Assembly: GCA_964431385.1 (NCBI GenBank)
Contig: CAYSJM010000008.1
Coordinates: forward strand, 24,320-88,319
From: UTCHB3 sp964431385
GTDB taxonomy: Bacteria; Bacteroidota; Ignavibacteria; Ignavibacteriales; Ignavibacteriaceae
Reading direction: 5' to 3'
Length of the DNA: 64,000 nucleotides
Positions 45,232 through 53,813 of this stretch are shown piece by piece. Position numbers and translations under genes: made by a program. Positions within the stretch are counted from its first letter, which is position 1, and each line of letters starts with the position of its first letter. The notes under the pieces are model-generated. The model made no database searches, had not been told where the DNA came from, and saw only the letters and a program-made list of their open reading frames with translations.

Positions 45232-46431
45232 ATGCTTGAACCAAAATATTTTTACAGAAAATTAGATGCACTTCTTGCCGGAATAGGTAAAGAGAAAACC
45301 GGACAGGATTTTTTAGTGAATATTGTAACCCGCCTTGAAACGGTCTTCGGAAACGATCTGCAAATCGGGAATGGCAGGATTTATGAGGAGGTTACGGGGA
45401 ACTTTGAGCTGATTTATCCCGAGAACCCCGATACCGCTGAATATGCTTTTAAGGTTGCGGTAGATATTCCTGAAGTGGTGCTCGTTCTTAAAACGCGGCT
45501 CTATATTTTTGATGATCCTTCGGCGATAACAGTCTTTAAACCTGCAGACCAAACGGGTTATTCTGTACCTGCCGTGCTGATGGTAAACAGTCCTGAAAAG
45601 AGATTCATTTTTGTTTTTGAACTGCGGAGCGGATGGGTAAGGGAAGAGATAGAATTTTGTTTAAATGCTGTTCGTCGAGCGGTTAACTACCGTCTGTTTT
45701 CGGAAGCAGTAATAGGTGAAATGCAGCAAGCAGCGAGGATTCAGCAATCACTTTTGGCATCTGTACCTCCGGCGATTCCGGGGTGGGAAATTGCTGCCAG
45801 GTCGAAACCCGCAGAGCTTGTTGGGGGTGACCTTTACGACTATTTTAGATTTGATGCAGATGATTTTGGCATCTGTTTTGGTGATGCAAGCGGGCATGGT
45901 CTGCCTGCAGCTCTAATGGTGCGAGATGTGGTAACGGGGTTGCGGATGGGGGTGGAAAAACACATGAAGATGGTTTACACCTTAAAAAAACTGAATGAAG
46001 TGATCTACAGGGGTTCATATTCCACAAGTTTTATTTCACTGTTTTTTGCCGAATTTGAGAATAATGGAAACCTTTTTTATGCTAACGGGGGGCATCCCTC
46101 TCCACTGATTTTTAAGAAAAACAGAATTGAAGAATTGCATCCTACCGGCTTAATTTTTGGTGCATTCCCGGATATAAGTATAAAACGCTCTTTTGCCCAC
46201 ATGGATGAGGGTGATATACTTCTTCTTTACAGCGATGGCATAATAGAGCGACAAAATGCTAATGAGGAATTCTTCACGATAAAAGAAGTGATAAAACTTG
46301 TGAAAAAACACGGGTCAAAGCCTGCGGCACAAATAATAGAAATTATTTTTGAAGAAGCTGACAAGTTTGGCGGGGGAGTCAAGTGGGATGATGATGCCAC
46401 TTTAATGGTGATTAAAAAAATAAAATCTTAG
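45232..46431 (+). CDS. SpoIIE-family PP2C phosphatase (RsbU-like)
   Basis: The 399-residue protein has an N-terminal sensor-like region (about 1-155, possibly GAF-like, not recognised with confidence) and a C-terminal SpoIIE/PP2C domain. Metal-binding Asp residues are visible in GGDLYDYF, FGDASGHGLPAALM, LLYSDGIIE and WDDDATLMV. A linker helix EMQQAARIQQSLL precedes the domain, as in RsbU-type phosphatases. Such enzymes dephosphorylate anti-sigma antagonists or other signalling proteins. No partner STAS or anti-sigma gene lies nearby. The next gene, a TRAP binding protein, begins 8 bp downstream. Confidence 0.9.
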   Translation: MLEPKYFYRKLDALLAGIGKEKTGQDFLVNIVTRLETVFGNDLQIGNGRIYEEVTGNFELIYPENPDTAEYAFKVAVDIPEVVLVLKTRLYIFDDPSAITVFKPADQTGYSVPAVLMVNSPEKRFIFVFELRSGWVREEIEFCLNAVRRAVNYRLFSEAVIGEMQQAARIQQSLLASVPPAIPGWEIAARSKPAELVGGDLYDYFRFDADDFGICFGDASGHGLPAALMVRDVVTGLRMGVEKHMKMVYTLKKLNEVIYRGSYSTSFISLFFAEFENNGNLFYANGGHPSPLIFKKNRIEELHPTGLIFGAFPDISIKRSFAHMDEGDILLLYSDGIIERQNANEEFFTIKEVIKLVKKHGSKPAAQIIEIIFEEADKFGGGVKWDDDATLMVIKKIKS

Positions 46432-46439
46432 CAATAAAC

Positions 46440-47537
46440 ATGACTAAAAGAAGAGATTTCATTAAGAAAGCGGCTCTGATTTCCTCTGCGGCTGCATTTC
46501 CGACTTTTTTCTCCGCATGTATGAGGAAAGATAAAAAAGCGTCGGGTTATTCCGATAAGAGCATTAAATGGGAAATGGCAACCACCTGGCCTCCAAATTT
46601 CCCTGTTTACGGCGAAATGATGACACTTTTTGCAGCTCTGGTAGATCAGATGTCGGGGGGCAGACTAAAAATTAAGGTCTATGGTGGTGGCGAACTGGTG
46701 CCTGCAATGGAAAGTTTTGATGCCGTAAAGCAGGGGAATGTTGAAATAGTTCACAGTGCTTCATACTATTGGGCGGGGAAGGAACCTGCTGCGATATTTT
46801 TTACAGGACTGCCATACGGCATGAATGCTCCGCAGTTTTCAGCCTGGCTCCATTTTGGTGGTGGCATGCAACTTTGGGAGCAGCTTTACGCAAAACATGG
46901 AGTTCTGCCACTTCCCGCCGGAAATACGAGTGGTCAGATGGGGGGATGGTTCAGAAAAGAGATCAAGAGTGTTGATGACTTCAACGGTCTGAAAATGAGA
47001 ATTCCGGGAATTGGCGGGAAAGTTATGGCGAAGATGGGAGCAAGTGCGCTTCTTTTTCCAGGGGGTGAATTATACACCAATCTTGAAAGGGGAGTGCTTG
47101 ACGCCCTTGAGTGGGTGGGACCCTATCATGATTATAAGATGGGATTTCAGAGAATTGCAAAATATTACTATTATCCCGGATGGCAGGAACCGGCCGGAGC
47201 AACCGAATTTATCATCAACAAAAAAGCTTACGACTCACTGGCTGATGATCTAAAAGCGATTCTAAAGGGAGCAGCGGGATACATCGATATGATGATTACT
47301 GCTGAAATGATGGCAAAAAACGCTGAGAGTCTAAAACTCATTAAAGAAGATCCGGAAGTTAAACTCGTTCAATTTCCACAAAGTGTACTCGACAAGTTAA
47401 AAGAGAAAACTGATGAAGTACTCACCGAAATTGTGGCATCGGAACCCGATAGTAAAAAAATATATGAATCCTATCGCAATTTTCAGAATCTAACATCAAC
47501 CCTTTATGAGATTACCGAAAGGAACTATAAAGTTTAG
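46440..47537 (+). CDS. TRAP transporter substrate-binding protein (DctP family), orphan
   Basis: The 365-residue protein has a twin-arginine-type signal (KRRDFIKK) and also a lipobox (FSAC, Cys27), so it is probably a Tat-exported lipoprotein. The mature part has the DctP pattern: WEMATTWPPNFPVYGE, VKVYGGGELVPAMESFDAV, the RIPG.GGKVMAKMGAS segment with the substrate-carboxylate-binding Arg, and LERGVLDALEWVGPYHDY. It would bind an organic acid in the envelope. The DctQ and DctM membrane subunits are not in this window, which is unusual. Confidence 0.9.
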   Translation: MTKRRDFIKKAALISSAAAFPTFFSACMRKDKKASGYSDKSIKWEMATTWPPNFPVYGEMMTLFAALVDQMSGGRLKIKVYGGGELVPAMESFDAVKQGNVEIVHSASYYWAGKEPAAIFFTGLPYGMNAPQFSAWLHFGGGMQLWEQLYAKHGVLPLPAGNTSGQMGGWFRKEIKSVDDFNGLKMRIPGIGGKVMAKMGASALLFPGGELYTNLERGVLDALEWVGPYHDYKMGFQRIAKYYYYPGWQEPAGATEFIINKKAYDSLADDLKAILKGAAGYIDMMITAEMMAKNAESLKLIKEDPEVKLVQFPQSVLDKLKEKTDEVLTEIVASEPDSKKIYESYRNFQNLTSTLYEITERNYKV

Positions 47538-47583
47538 TTAAGAGTTTAAATAGTATCAATAAGAAAATAAATAAAAGATTAAA

Positions 47584-47904
47584 ATGTTAGTTGTAAAAAA
47601 TCTCTCCCCTTCAGAATTTCTTGAAGGATATAAAAATGACCCTGAATCTGTACTTATCGATGTGAGAACACCGGAAGAAAACAGCGAAAAACGGATTCCA
47701 AATTCGCTAAATATCGATATCTATTCGCCTTCATTTCAGCAGGAAATTCTTGAGCTTGACACCAACAAAAGTTACTACCTCTATTGCAGAAGTGGCAGCA
47801 GAAGTTTTCACGCGGGGCTGTTTATGGGTCAGAATGGTTTCACCAAGGTCTATAATCTCGATTGCGGGATTTTGGGCTGGCGTTATGAGACCGAAAAAGG
47901 CTAA
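47584..47904 (+). CDS. Single-domain rhodanese-like sulfurtransferase
   Basis: 106 residues that form one rhodanese domain: VLIDVRTPEE near residue 22, and the active-site loop YCRSGSRS with the persulfide Cys near residue 69. No export signal is seen, so it is cytoplasmic. It lies between the TRAP binding protein and a metal-receptor module with no obvious operonic link; the 46-bp and 21-bp gaps on either side allow co-transcription. The in vivo substrate is unknown. Confidence 0.9.
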   Translation: MLVVKNLSPSEFLEGYKNDPESVLIDVRTPEENSEKRIPNSLNIDIYSPSFQQEILELDTNKSYYLYCRSGSRSFHAGLFMGQNGFTKVYNLDCGILGWRYETEKG

Positions 47905-47925
47905 TTTCACGAGATTATTTTAGTG

Positions 47926-48255
47926 ATGCCCGATAAAAAGATAAACAGTTTTGTCCTGCTACTTTACATAGCTGTGATGTTATTTTCAGCTTTGCACAAG
48001 CATGGCATGGAGATAAACTGGCTTTCTCATCCTGTTTATTCTGAAAATAGTGGAAACGGGAGCACGCATCATTCCACGGTAAAATCTTCTGACTGTCTTA
48101 TTGTAATGTTTGCAGGCAACTCTGCACTAACAGAATCCAAATACACCTCCGGAGACACTGATAAGATTCAGTTGCATAAAGCGACTGAATATTCCTCAAA
48201 TATCACCTCAAAAGATTATAATACTTCGCCTCTCAGAGGACCACCTTCGATTTAA
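47926..48255 (+). CDS. Small exported/membrane protein of a metal-receptor locus
   Basis: The 109-residue protein has an N-terminal hydrophobic segment (about 7-22), an HKHGME segment and a His-His pair (THHS), one Cys, and it ends RGPPSI. DUF2946-like proteins that precede metal-type TonB receptors have this His/Cys content and a similar R-G/A-P-P ending, which is the basis for the tentative link. ATG 47926 is favoured over GTG 47923. The TonB receptor 0.7 kb downstream belongs to the ZnuD-like metal group. Confidence 0.5.
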   Translation: MPDKKINSFVLLLYIAVMLFSALHKHGMEINWLSHPVYSENSGNGSTHHSTVKSSDCLIVMFAGNSALTESKYTSGDTDKIQLHKATEYSSNITSKDYNTSPLRGPPSI

Positions 48256-48366
48256 TCCTTTCCAAATAACACAAATTAATTCAAATTTAATTAGTTAAAT
48301 CTCCACTGATTTGGTGATTCGTCATCAATTTGTGGTGTATTATACCTTTACGAAAGAGATTCTAAA

Positions 48367-48822
48367 ATGAAGAAGTTACTTTTCATGGCAGTTCTTGCCA
48401 TTCTATCGTTATATACAGGCTGTAAAAAGGAAGATAACATACTTGTTCCGCAAGAAGAACATTTTGCTGCTGAAGGTGTGTATCTTTCAACCTCCGGGAT
48501 ACCTGTGGCATCTATTTTTAGAGGTGTTTCCACCGATACAATTATAGTGCCACTCGGAAATTCAACTGATCACATGAATGTCAGGTTTTATGATGCAAAC
48601 AAGAACATAATCAATCCACCTTCGGACGCAGCAAAGAAGCTAAATTGGAGTTTTGCTGACACATCCATGGTTGAAATATGGCAACATTTGGATGAACCGG
48701 GTGCAAAATATGAGATTCATTTCCGAGGAAAAAAGGCGGGAATTACCACAGTTGAGTTCTTTTTAACTCACGAAGGACATAATGATTTTCGCTCAGGAGA
48801 TATTAAAGTATTAGTTCAATAA
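48367..48822 (+). CDS. Lipoprotein upstream of metal-type TonB receptor
   Basis: The 151-residue lipoprotein has lipobox LYTGC (Cys19) and a His/Glu-bearing start (EEHFAAEG), followed by an all-beta domain and a second His motif, THEGH, near the end. Small His-containing lipoproteins of this kind occur beside TonB receptors for metals and may bind the metal at the surface; that role is inferred. It lies 94 bp before the receptor gene and is probably co-regulated. Confidence 0.6.
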   Translation: MKKLLFMAVLAILSLYTGCKKEDNILVPQEEHFAAEGVYLSTSGIPVASIFRGVSTDTIIVPLGNSTDHMNVRFYDANKNIINPPSDAAKKLNWSFADTSMVEIWQHLDEPGAKYEIHFRGKKAGITTVEFFLTHEGHNDFRSGDIKVLVQ

Positions 48823-48916
48823 AACCACTTTAATAATCTTATAAAAAAAGCAGTTCAATTATTTTAGTTAAATCGATAGATTAACATAAATTTTAATAAT
48901 TTTCTCCCAAATTTAC

Positions 48917-51136
48917 ATGAAAAAGAAATATTTAAAGTACACCCTTTTTCTCCTCACTTTGCTGTGTCATCAACTACTTTTTTCTCAAGCAGTGAAACAG
49001 GAGGCGATCAAAGGGAAGGTACTCGACTCCTACACCAAGGAGCCCGTATCAGTTGCATCAATAATTGTTGAAGGCTCAAAATCGGGAGTTATTTCAGATG
49101 ATAATGGATCATTTGAGATCATGCTCCCGGTTGGTAAAAAATCGATAATCCAGATTACCCATGTTTCTTATTACCCTTATTCGTTTGAAGTTTCGCATTC
49201 AAATGAAATTCCATTCGATTTACTGGTATATCTAATCCCCAGGAATCTTGAATTAGGTACTGTATTGATCACAGGAAATCATTCACATTCAAAATTTGAG
49301 GAAATAGACAATATAAAAGGGACCGTAGAGGGGGTTGATCTTCAAAAGAATCTGGGGTTAACTCTCGCTGCTACCTTAAAGAATGAAACGGGTCTTGCTA
49401 TCAGGTCTATGGGCCCTGCACCGGCGAGACCTGTAATTCGAGGTCTTGGTGGTGACAGGATATTATTTGCCGAAGATGGGGTTAAAACCACAGATTTGAG
49501 TGCCACTTCACCTGATCATGCCCTTACAATCGAACCATTCTCAATCACGAGGGCTGATATAATAAGGGGTCCTAAAACCATTCTATTTTCACCTGTTACA
49601 ATCGGCGGTGTGGTAAATGTGATAAGGCACGATATACCCGTTGAAAAGTCAGTCGGATTATCGGGTTCGGCGGGGTCTTATTACGAAAGTGCGAACAATG
49701 GTTTGCTGTATGGTGGCACTGCTGAATATGGCATTGGGAGCATTGTAATGCATGGGAGCATCACAACGCGAAAGTCGGGCGATATGCGGACACCCACAGG
49801 AAACCTTAAAAACTCGTTTTCTGATGCAACAGGGCTTTCAGCGGGAGCATCTTATGTTGGTGACTTTGGCTATACCGGTTATTCATATCGGAGCATGGAA
49901 ATGGATTATGGCATTCCCGGGGGTTTTGTGGGAGCACATCCAAATGGTGTAAGAATATCGATATTCCGAAATGTGTATTCAGGGAAAGCATCATTCGATT
50001 TTAATTCTTCGCTCATCCATAATGCTACAATTCATGTAAACCGCTCATTTTACAGGCACAAAGAATATGAAAGAAATGATCTTATAGGTGCAGAATTTAG
50101 AATTACCGATTACACAGGATATCTTAATTTTGAACATCATCTTTTTGGGTTTAATGAGGATGGAGTAATTGGTTTTTCCGGGCAGTATCGTGATTTTGAA
50201 ACGGGTGGATTTGTGTTTACACCTAAATCAGAATCAAAGAATTTGTCTTTTTATTTTTGGCAACCATTTAGTTATGATGGATTAAGCATCGAATTTGGCG
50301 GACGAGTTGGTTATGATAACCTCACACCAGAGAAGGAGAAAATAGCGAACATTGGCAAAATTAGAGAGCGGAATTTCCCGACTTATTCACTCGCTCTTTC
50401 AGGAATATATGGTCTGTCAGAAAAGTTGTTTGTCGGGATAAATCTTAGTAAATCTTCCCGGGTGCCAACAATCGAAGAACTTTATTCGGAAGGACCACAT
50501 CTCGCCGCTTATTCTTATGAGACGGGAAACCCAGATTTAGAATCTGAGAGTGGTCTTGGATTGGAACTGTTTTCATATTATAAAGCAGACAATTTTTATT
50601 CTATTTTGAACCTCTATTATTACGACATTAATGACTTTATCATCCCAAGGAATACAGGTAAAATAAACTATCAAACATTTTTACCTGTTTATTCTACACA
50701 GGGGGTGGGAGCTACAATCTTGGGGGCTGAGTTTCAGTCAGAAATTAAACTGTCGCATGCGTTCACCTTTTTGTTGAAAGCGAGTTTTACGCAGGGGAGG
50801 ATGGTCGGAGGAGGAAATCTTCCCCAAATTCCTCCTGCAAAACTGTTTTTGGAGGCGAGTTACAAATTATTTGAAAAGAGTACTCTGGAGGTATCTGCAG
50901 AAATGGCGGCATCACAAGATGAAACGGATACATTTGAGACACCAACAGCCGGTTACATTTCGATAAACGGTATTTATCATCAGTCTTTTGTTTTGGGAAA
51001 TTTAACCGGTCTTTTATCAATTGGGGTGGATAATATACTCGACACCGAGTATAAAAATCACCTTTCCCGGGTGAAAAGTATCATGCCGGAGACAGGCAGG
51101 AACTTGCGAACAATTTTAAAAGTATATATTTTCTAA
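48917..51136 (+). CDS. TonB-dependent receptor, probable metal (ZnuD-like) type
   Basis: 739 residues with a signal peptide, a carboxypeptidase-like N-terminal domain (EAIKGKVLDSYTKEPVSVAS, about 27-115), a plug domain and an outer-membrane barrel. The plug contains RSMGPAPARPVIRGLGGDRI and the EDGVKTTDLSATSPDHA segment, which are characteristic of the ZnuD-like branch of TonB receptors associated with zinc or other metals. The two His-bearing small proteins upstream fit that call. No riboswitch or clear operator precedes it. A terminator lies at 51281. Confidence 0.85.
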   Translation: MKKKYLKYTLFLLTLLCHQLLFSQAVKQEAIKGKVLDSYTKEPVSVASIIVEGSKSGVISDDNGSFEIMLPVGKKSIIQITHVSYYPYSFEVSHSNEIPFDLLVYLIPRNLELGTVLITGNHSHSKFEEIDNIKGTVEGVDLQKNLGLTLAATLKNETGLAIRSMGPAPARPVIRGLGGDRILFAEDGVKTTDLSATSPDHALTIEPFSITRADIIRGPKTILFSPVTIGGVVNVIRHDIPVEKSVGLSGSAGSYYESANNGLLYGGTAEYGIGSIVMHGSITTRKSGDMRTPTGNLKNSFSDATGLSAGASYVGDFGYTGYSYRSMEMDYGIPGGFVGAHPNGVRISIFRNVYSGKASFDFNSSLIHNATIHVNRSFYRHKEYERNDLIGAEFRITDYTGYLNFEHHLFGFNEDGVIGFSGQYRDFETGGFVFTPKSESKNLSFYFWQPFSYDGLSIEFGGRVGYDNLTPEKEKIANIGKIRERNFPTYSLALSGIYGLSEKLFVGINLSKSSRVPTIEELYSEGPHLAAYSYETGNPDLESESGLGLELFSYYKADNFYSILNLYYYDINDFIIPRNTGKINYQTFLPVYSTQGVGATILGAEFQSEIKLSHAFTFLLKASFTQGRMVGGGNLPQIPPAKLFLEASYKLFEKSTLEVSAEMAASQDETDTFETPTAGYISINGIYHQSFVLGNLTGLLSIGVDNILDTEYKNHLSRVKSIMPETGRNLRTILKVYIF

Positions 51137-51177
51137 TTTCAACGAGGAAAAACGGGGTTTCATCGAGGAAAAAGGGG
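51137..51177 (+). repeat. Tandem 21-base repeat after the receptor gene
   Basis: TTTCAACGAGGAAAAACGGGG (51137-51157) is followed directly by a nearly identical copy with one substitution and one deletion (51158-51177). It begins right after the receptor stop codon. Confidence 0.7.
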
Positions 51178-51228
51178 TGTTTGTCGAATCATTACCACTT
51201 CAAGCCACTTAAACCCCTATGTTAGCAT

Positions 51229-51266
51229 TGTAGTTATACATGATTCCCTGCTAATGTATAACAACA
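51229..51266. promoter_or_regulatory. 12-bp inverted repeat upstream of REC-HPt gene
   Basis: GTTATACAT (51233-51241) and ATGTATAAC (51254-51262) are perfect inverse complements, extended to TGT/ACA with one A-A mismatch. The 12-base spacer is long for a dimeric repressor site; an RNA hairpin or operator is possible. It lies between the receptor gene and the terminator. Confidence 0.4.
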
Positions 51267-51280
51267 TTACTCCCCCCAAA

Positions 51281-51306
51281 AGGCTGCTTTTTAGCAGCCT
51301 TTTTTT
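51281..51306. terminator. Rho-independent terminator after metal receptor
   Basis: AGGCTGCT-TTTT-AGCAGCCT, an 8-bp perfect stem followed by six T and preceded by A-rich sequence, so it can act on both strands. Its presence shows that the next gene cannot start before about 51310. Confidence 0.9.
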
Positions 51307-51352
51307 ATATTTGCCCTCACGATTATTTATCTCCTTAAGTTTGAGAAGTTTA

Positions 51353-52477
51353 ATGAAGAGTGTCATCTCAACAGCCAGATTTACCTGCTTTCCATCCAAA
51401 AATAAATTTATATTCGACGACAAACCCGAATTCCCAAACGGGGAAATATTGGACTATACCCGTCTCTTTTCCGATTGGGTAAAAGAGTCGTTAAAATCAG
51501 GGAATTTGAAGTTTTATAAAGAACTCTCCGGTTCAGGTTACGATTTCTTCGTTTTGTCGATTGAGGACGATTTTTACCGGGGAGTGATACAGATTTCACT
51601 TCTCTCTGAAAAGGCTGAAATAACCGATAATTCTTCAGTAACAATCAATAGTGAAACCGGATTAGATCTGCCGTCAAAACCAGGGGTAATGAAGCGGGTA
51701 CTGTTGGTTGAAGATAATGACATGAACAAGAAGGTAGTCGAGAGCATTCTCGCCAAACTCGAACTTCAACTTGAGCATGCGAGCAATGGTGAGGAGGCTC
51801 TTGAAATGATCTCTCAAAATGATTACGACCTAATTTTGATGGATATTTCGATGCCTGTTATGGATGGATATGAAGCAACCCGGCGTCTGAGGAGTACATT
51901 CCCAAATTCAAAAAATCGCACACCCGTAATTGCACTCACGGCAGCATTGAGAGCTGAGAGCGAAACAAAGATAGTTGAGTCCGGGATGAACGGTTACATC
52001 GGCAAGCCGATTGTTTCGAAAGAGCTTATTCAGGCAGTTGAGTCTTACCTGTTTGAAGAATATCTTCCCGGGCACAGGGTAACAGAACCTGATAATGATG
52101 ATATTTTTGTGGTTAACGAACTGCTCGATCTGACCTATTTAAAGGAAGTTTCAAACAATGATCTTGTTTTCGCTGCGGATATTGTAAAAAGTTTTTTGGT
52201 TACAGCTTCTCCATTACTCGCAGATCTTGAAATTGCTTTTAAGAAAGATGACATCAAAAAATCAAGGGAACTTTGCCATAAATTTCAGCCTGTATTATCG
52301 TATATGGGGCTTAAAAAGATTATACCCTTGATGGAGAAATTTCATCTTAATTTGCAAAAAGAGGATTCAAACAAACACGGTCAGTTGTTGATACTTGAAA
52401 AAATCATTAAAATGACAGTGGATGCCACTTCGAAACTCGAATTAATTCGAAGGAAGATGATTGAAAAGATTGGATGA
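51353..52477 (+). CDS. Response regulator with C-terminal HPt domain
   Basis: The 374-residue protein has an uncharacterised N-terminal region (about 1-115), a receiver domain (about 117-235; phospho-Asp164 in LILMDISMPVMDG) and an HPt domain (about 265-365) with the phospho-His309 in LCHKFQPVLSYMG. There is no kinase domain, so it relays phosphate from a partner. The start at ATG 51353 is imposed by the terminator in the longer frame. It overlaps the next gene by 17 bp. The hybrid sensor at 13946, which lacks its own His, is one conceivable partner but is far away. Confidence 0.85.
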   Translation: MKSVISTARFTCFPSKNKFIFDDKPEFPNGEILDYTRLFSDWVKESLKSGNLKFYKELSGSGYDFFVLSIEDDFYRGVIQISLLSEKAEITDNSSVTINSETGLDLPSKPGVMKRVLLVEDNDMNKKVVESILAKLELQLEHASNGEEALEMISQNDYDLILMDISMPVMDGYEATRRLRSTFPNSKNRTPVIALTAALRAESETKIVESGMNGYIGKPIVSKELIQAVESYLFEEYLPGHRVTEPDNDDIFVVNELLDLTYLKEVSNNDLVFAADIVKSFLVTASPLLADLEIAFKKDDIKKSRELCHKFQPVLSYMGLKKIIPLMEKFHLNLQKEDSNKHGQLLILEKIIKMTVDATSKLELIRRKMIEKIG

Positions 52478-53756
52478 AATTTCCTCGATAAAAAAGGAAA
52501 TTGAAGAGATATACAATCAGGCATTGTTGCGGCACTCACCCGAGAGAGTTGTTTTCGAGTTCCTGAAAGGTTTGGCATCAGAATTATCAGGAGTTAAAAC
52601 TGTTGAAGTGGTGGCAACCGGCAAGTGTGCGGCAGGAATGGCACGAGGAGCCTCAAAATTCTTCGGAGAAAAAATTACAAGAGGGCTGATAATAACCAAT
52701 TCTTCAAAAGATAGCAACCCTACCAACTTCGAAACGATTGTAGCATCTCACCCGTATCCAGATCAATCAAGCCTGGTTGCAGGTGAGCGATTAATTAATT
52801 TTTGCAAAACGACCCGACCCGATTCAATGCTACTTTATCTGCTCTCGGGTGGCACCTCATCGATGGTGGCTGCACCCGTTTCAGGGATATCGCTCGAAGA
52901 GAAAGCGTCGCTTAGCAGGATAATGATGAATAACGGGATCGAAATAGAGGATTTGAACGAGGTCAGAAGTGCAGTTTCGATGATAAAAGGGGGTGGACTG
53001 CTGAATTATGTAAACACTCCGGTGGTATGGAATCTTATAATAACCGATGTACTTTCAGAAGATGCAGCTGTTACGGGTTCAGGAATGATGGTTAAGAAGG
53101 GGAGGAACCTCAACAAAACAAGGGAAATTTTATTTAAATTTTCCGGTGACGATGACAGAACCTTTATCGAAGGAATATTCGAAAGAATTAAGAATCAGGA
53201 CTACACTTCTTCCGCAAATCCTGTTCAGCCTGAAATAAAAATAATCGATTCAAACAGCAAATTTCTTGATACCATTTCCAGTCTGGCGACAATTCGAGGA
53301 TTGGATGTGGTTATTTCAGAACGACCCGTTTCCGGGGAAATTTCAGATGCTGTGCCATCGTTTTTTGAAAAATGTGCTAAAGTGTCGAACGAAAGAAATC
53401 CGGGTGACAAACCATTTTTATTCATTTGTGGGTCGGAACCGGGAGTAAAGGTTACCGGAAAAGGAACCGGTGGGAGATCGTGTGAACTTGCGATGAGATT
53501 CTCAAAGTTAATGGCAGGCAGGCAAGCGGTTCTTCTTGCAGCGGGAACTGACGGTAAAGATGGCAACTCCTCTTTTGCGGGTGCGATAGTGGATGGAAAT
53601 ACCTTTTCTGAGAGCTTAAAACCGGGGTTGGAGTATGATGATTTTTTGCGAGGCAGCAATTCCGCAGAGTGGATAGAAAAAACGGGTTGTGGTCTTATAA
53701 CGGGGGAAACAGGGGTAAATTTGACGGATATATTGATCTATACCGAGGTAAAATAA
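52461..53756 (+). CDS. Glycerate 2-kinase (GckA/MOFRL family)
   Basis: 431 residues with the family features: the VVATGKCAAGMARGA opening, ASHPYPDQSS, the LLYLLSGGTSSMVAAPV active-site loop, VRSAVSMIKGGGL, and the MOFRL-domain C-terminus with KGTGGRSCELA and AAGTDGKDGNSSFAGA. The enzyme phosphorylates D-glycerate to 2-phosphoglycerate, entering lower glycolysis. The start is a TTG (52461) that overlaps the REC-HPt gene; TTG 52470 is an alternative. A terminator-like stem at 53759 follows. Confidence 0.92.
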   Translation: MKRLDEISSIKKEIEEIYNQALLRHSPERVVFEFLKGLASELSGVKTVEVVATGKCAAGMARGASKFFGEKITRGLIITNSSKDSNPTNFETIVASHPYPDQSSLVAGERLINFCKTTRPDSMLLYLLSGGTSSMVAAPVSGISLEEKASLSRIMMNNGIEIEDLNEVRSAVSMIKGGGLLNYVNTPVVWNLIITDVLSEDAAVTGSGMMVKKGRNLNKTREILFKFSGDDDRTFIEGIFERIKNQDYTSSANPVQPEIKIIDSNSKFLDTISSLATIRGLDVVISERPVSGEISDAVPSFFEKCAKVSNERNPGDKPFLFICGSEPGVKVTGKGTGGRSCELAMRFSKLMAGRQAVLLAAGTDGKDGNSSFAGAIVDGNTFSESLKPGLEYDDFLRGSNSAEWIEKTGCGLITGETGVNLTDILIYTEVK

Positions 53757-53784
53757 AAAAGCTGCCGTATCAGGGCAGCTTCAA
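53757..53784 (-). terminator. Terminator for the AAA/DUF234 gene (minus strand)
   Basis: AAGCTGCC (53759-53766) pairs with GGCAGCTT (53774-53781). On the minus strand the stem is followed by a T-run (complement of the A-run 53755-53760), so it best serves the gene at 53814; it may also stop the glycerate kinase message weakly. Confidence 0.75.
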
Positions 53785-53813
53785 ATAATTCAAATAATGA
53801 GGTCTGTCAGAAA

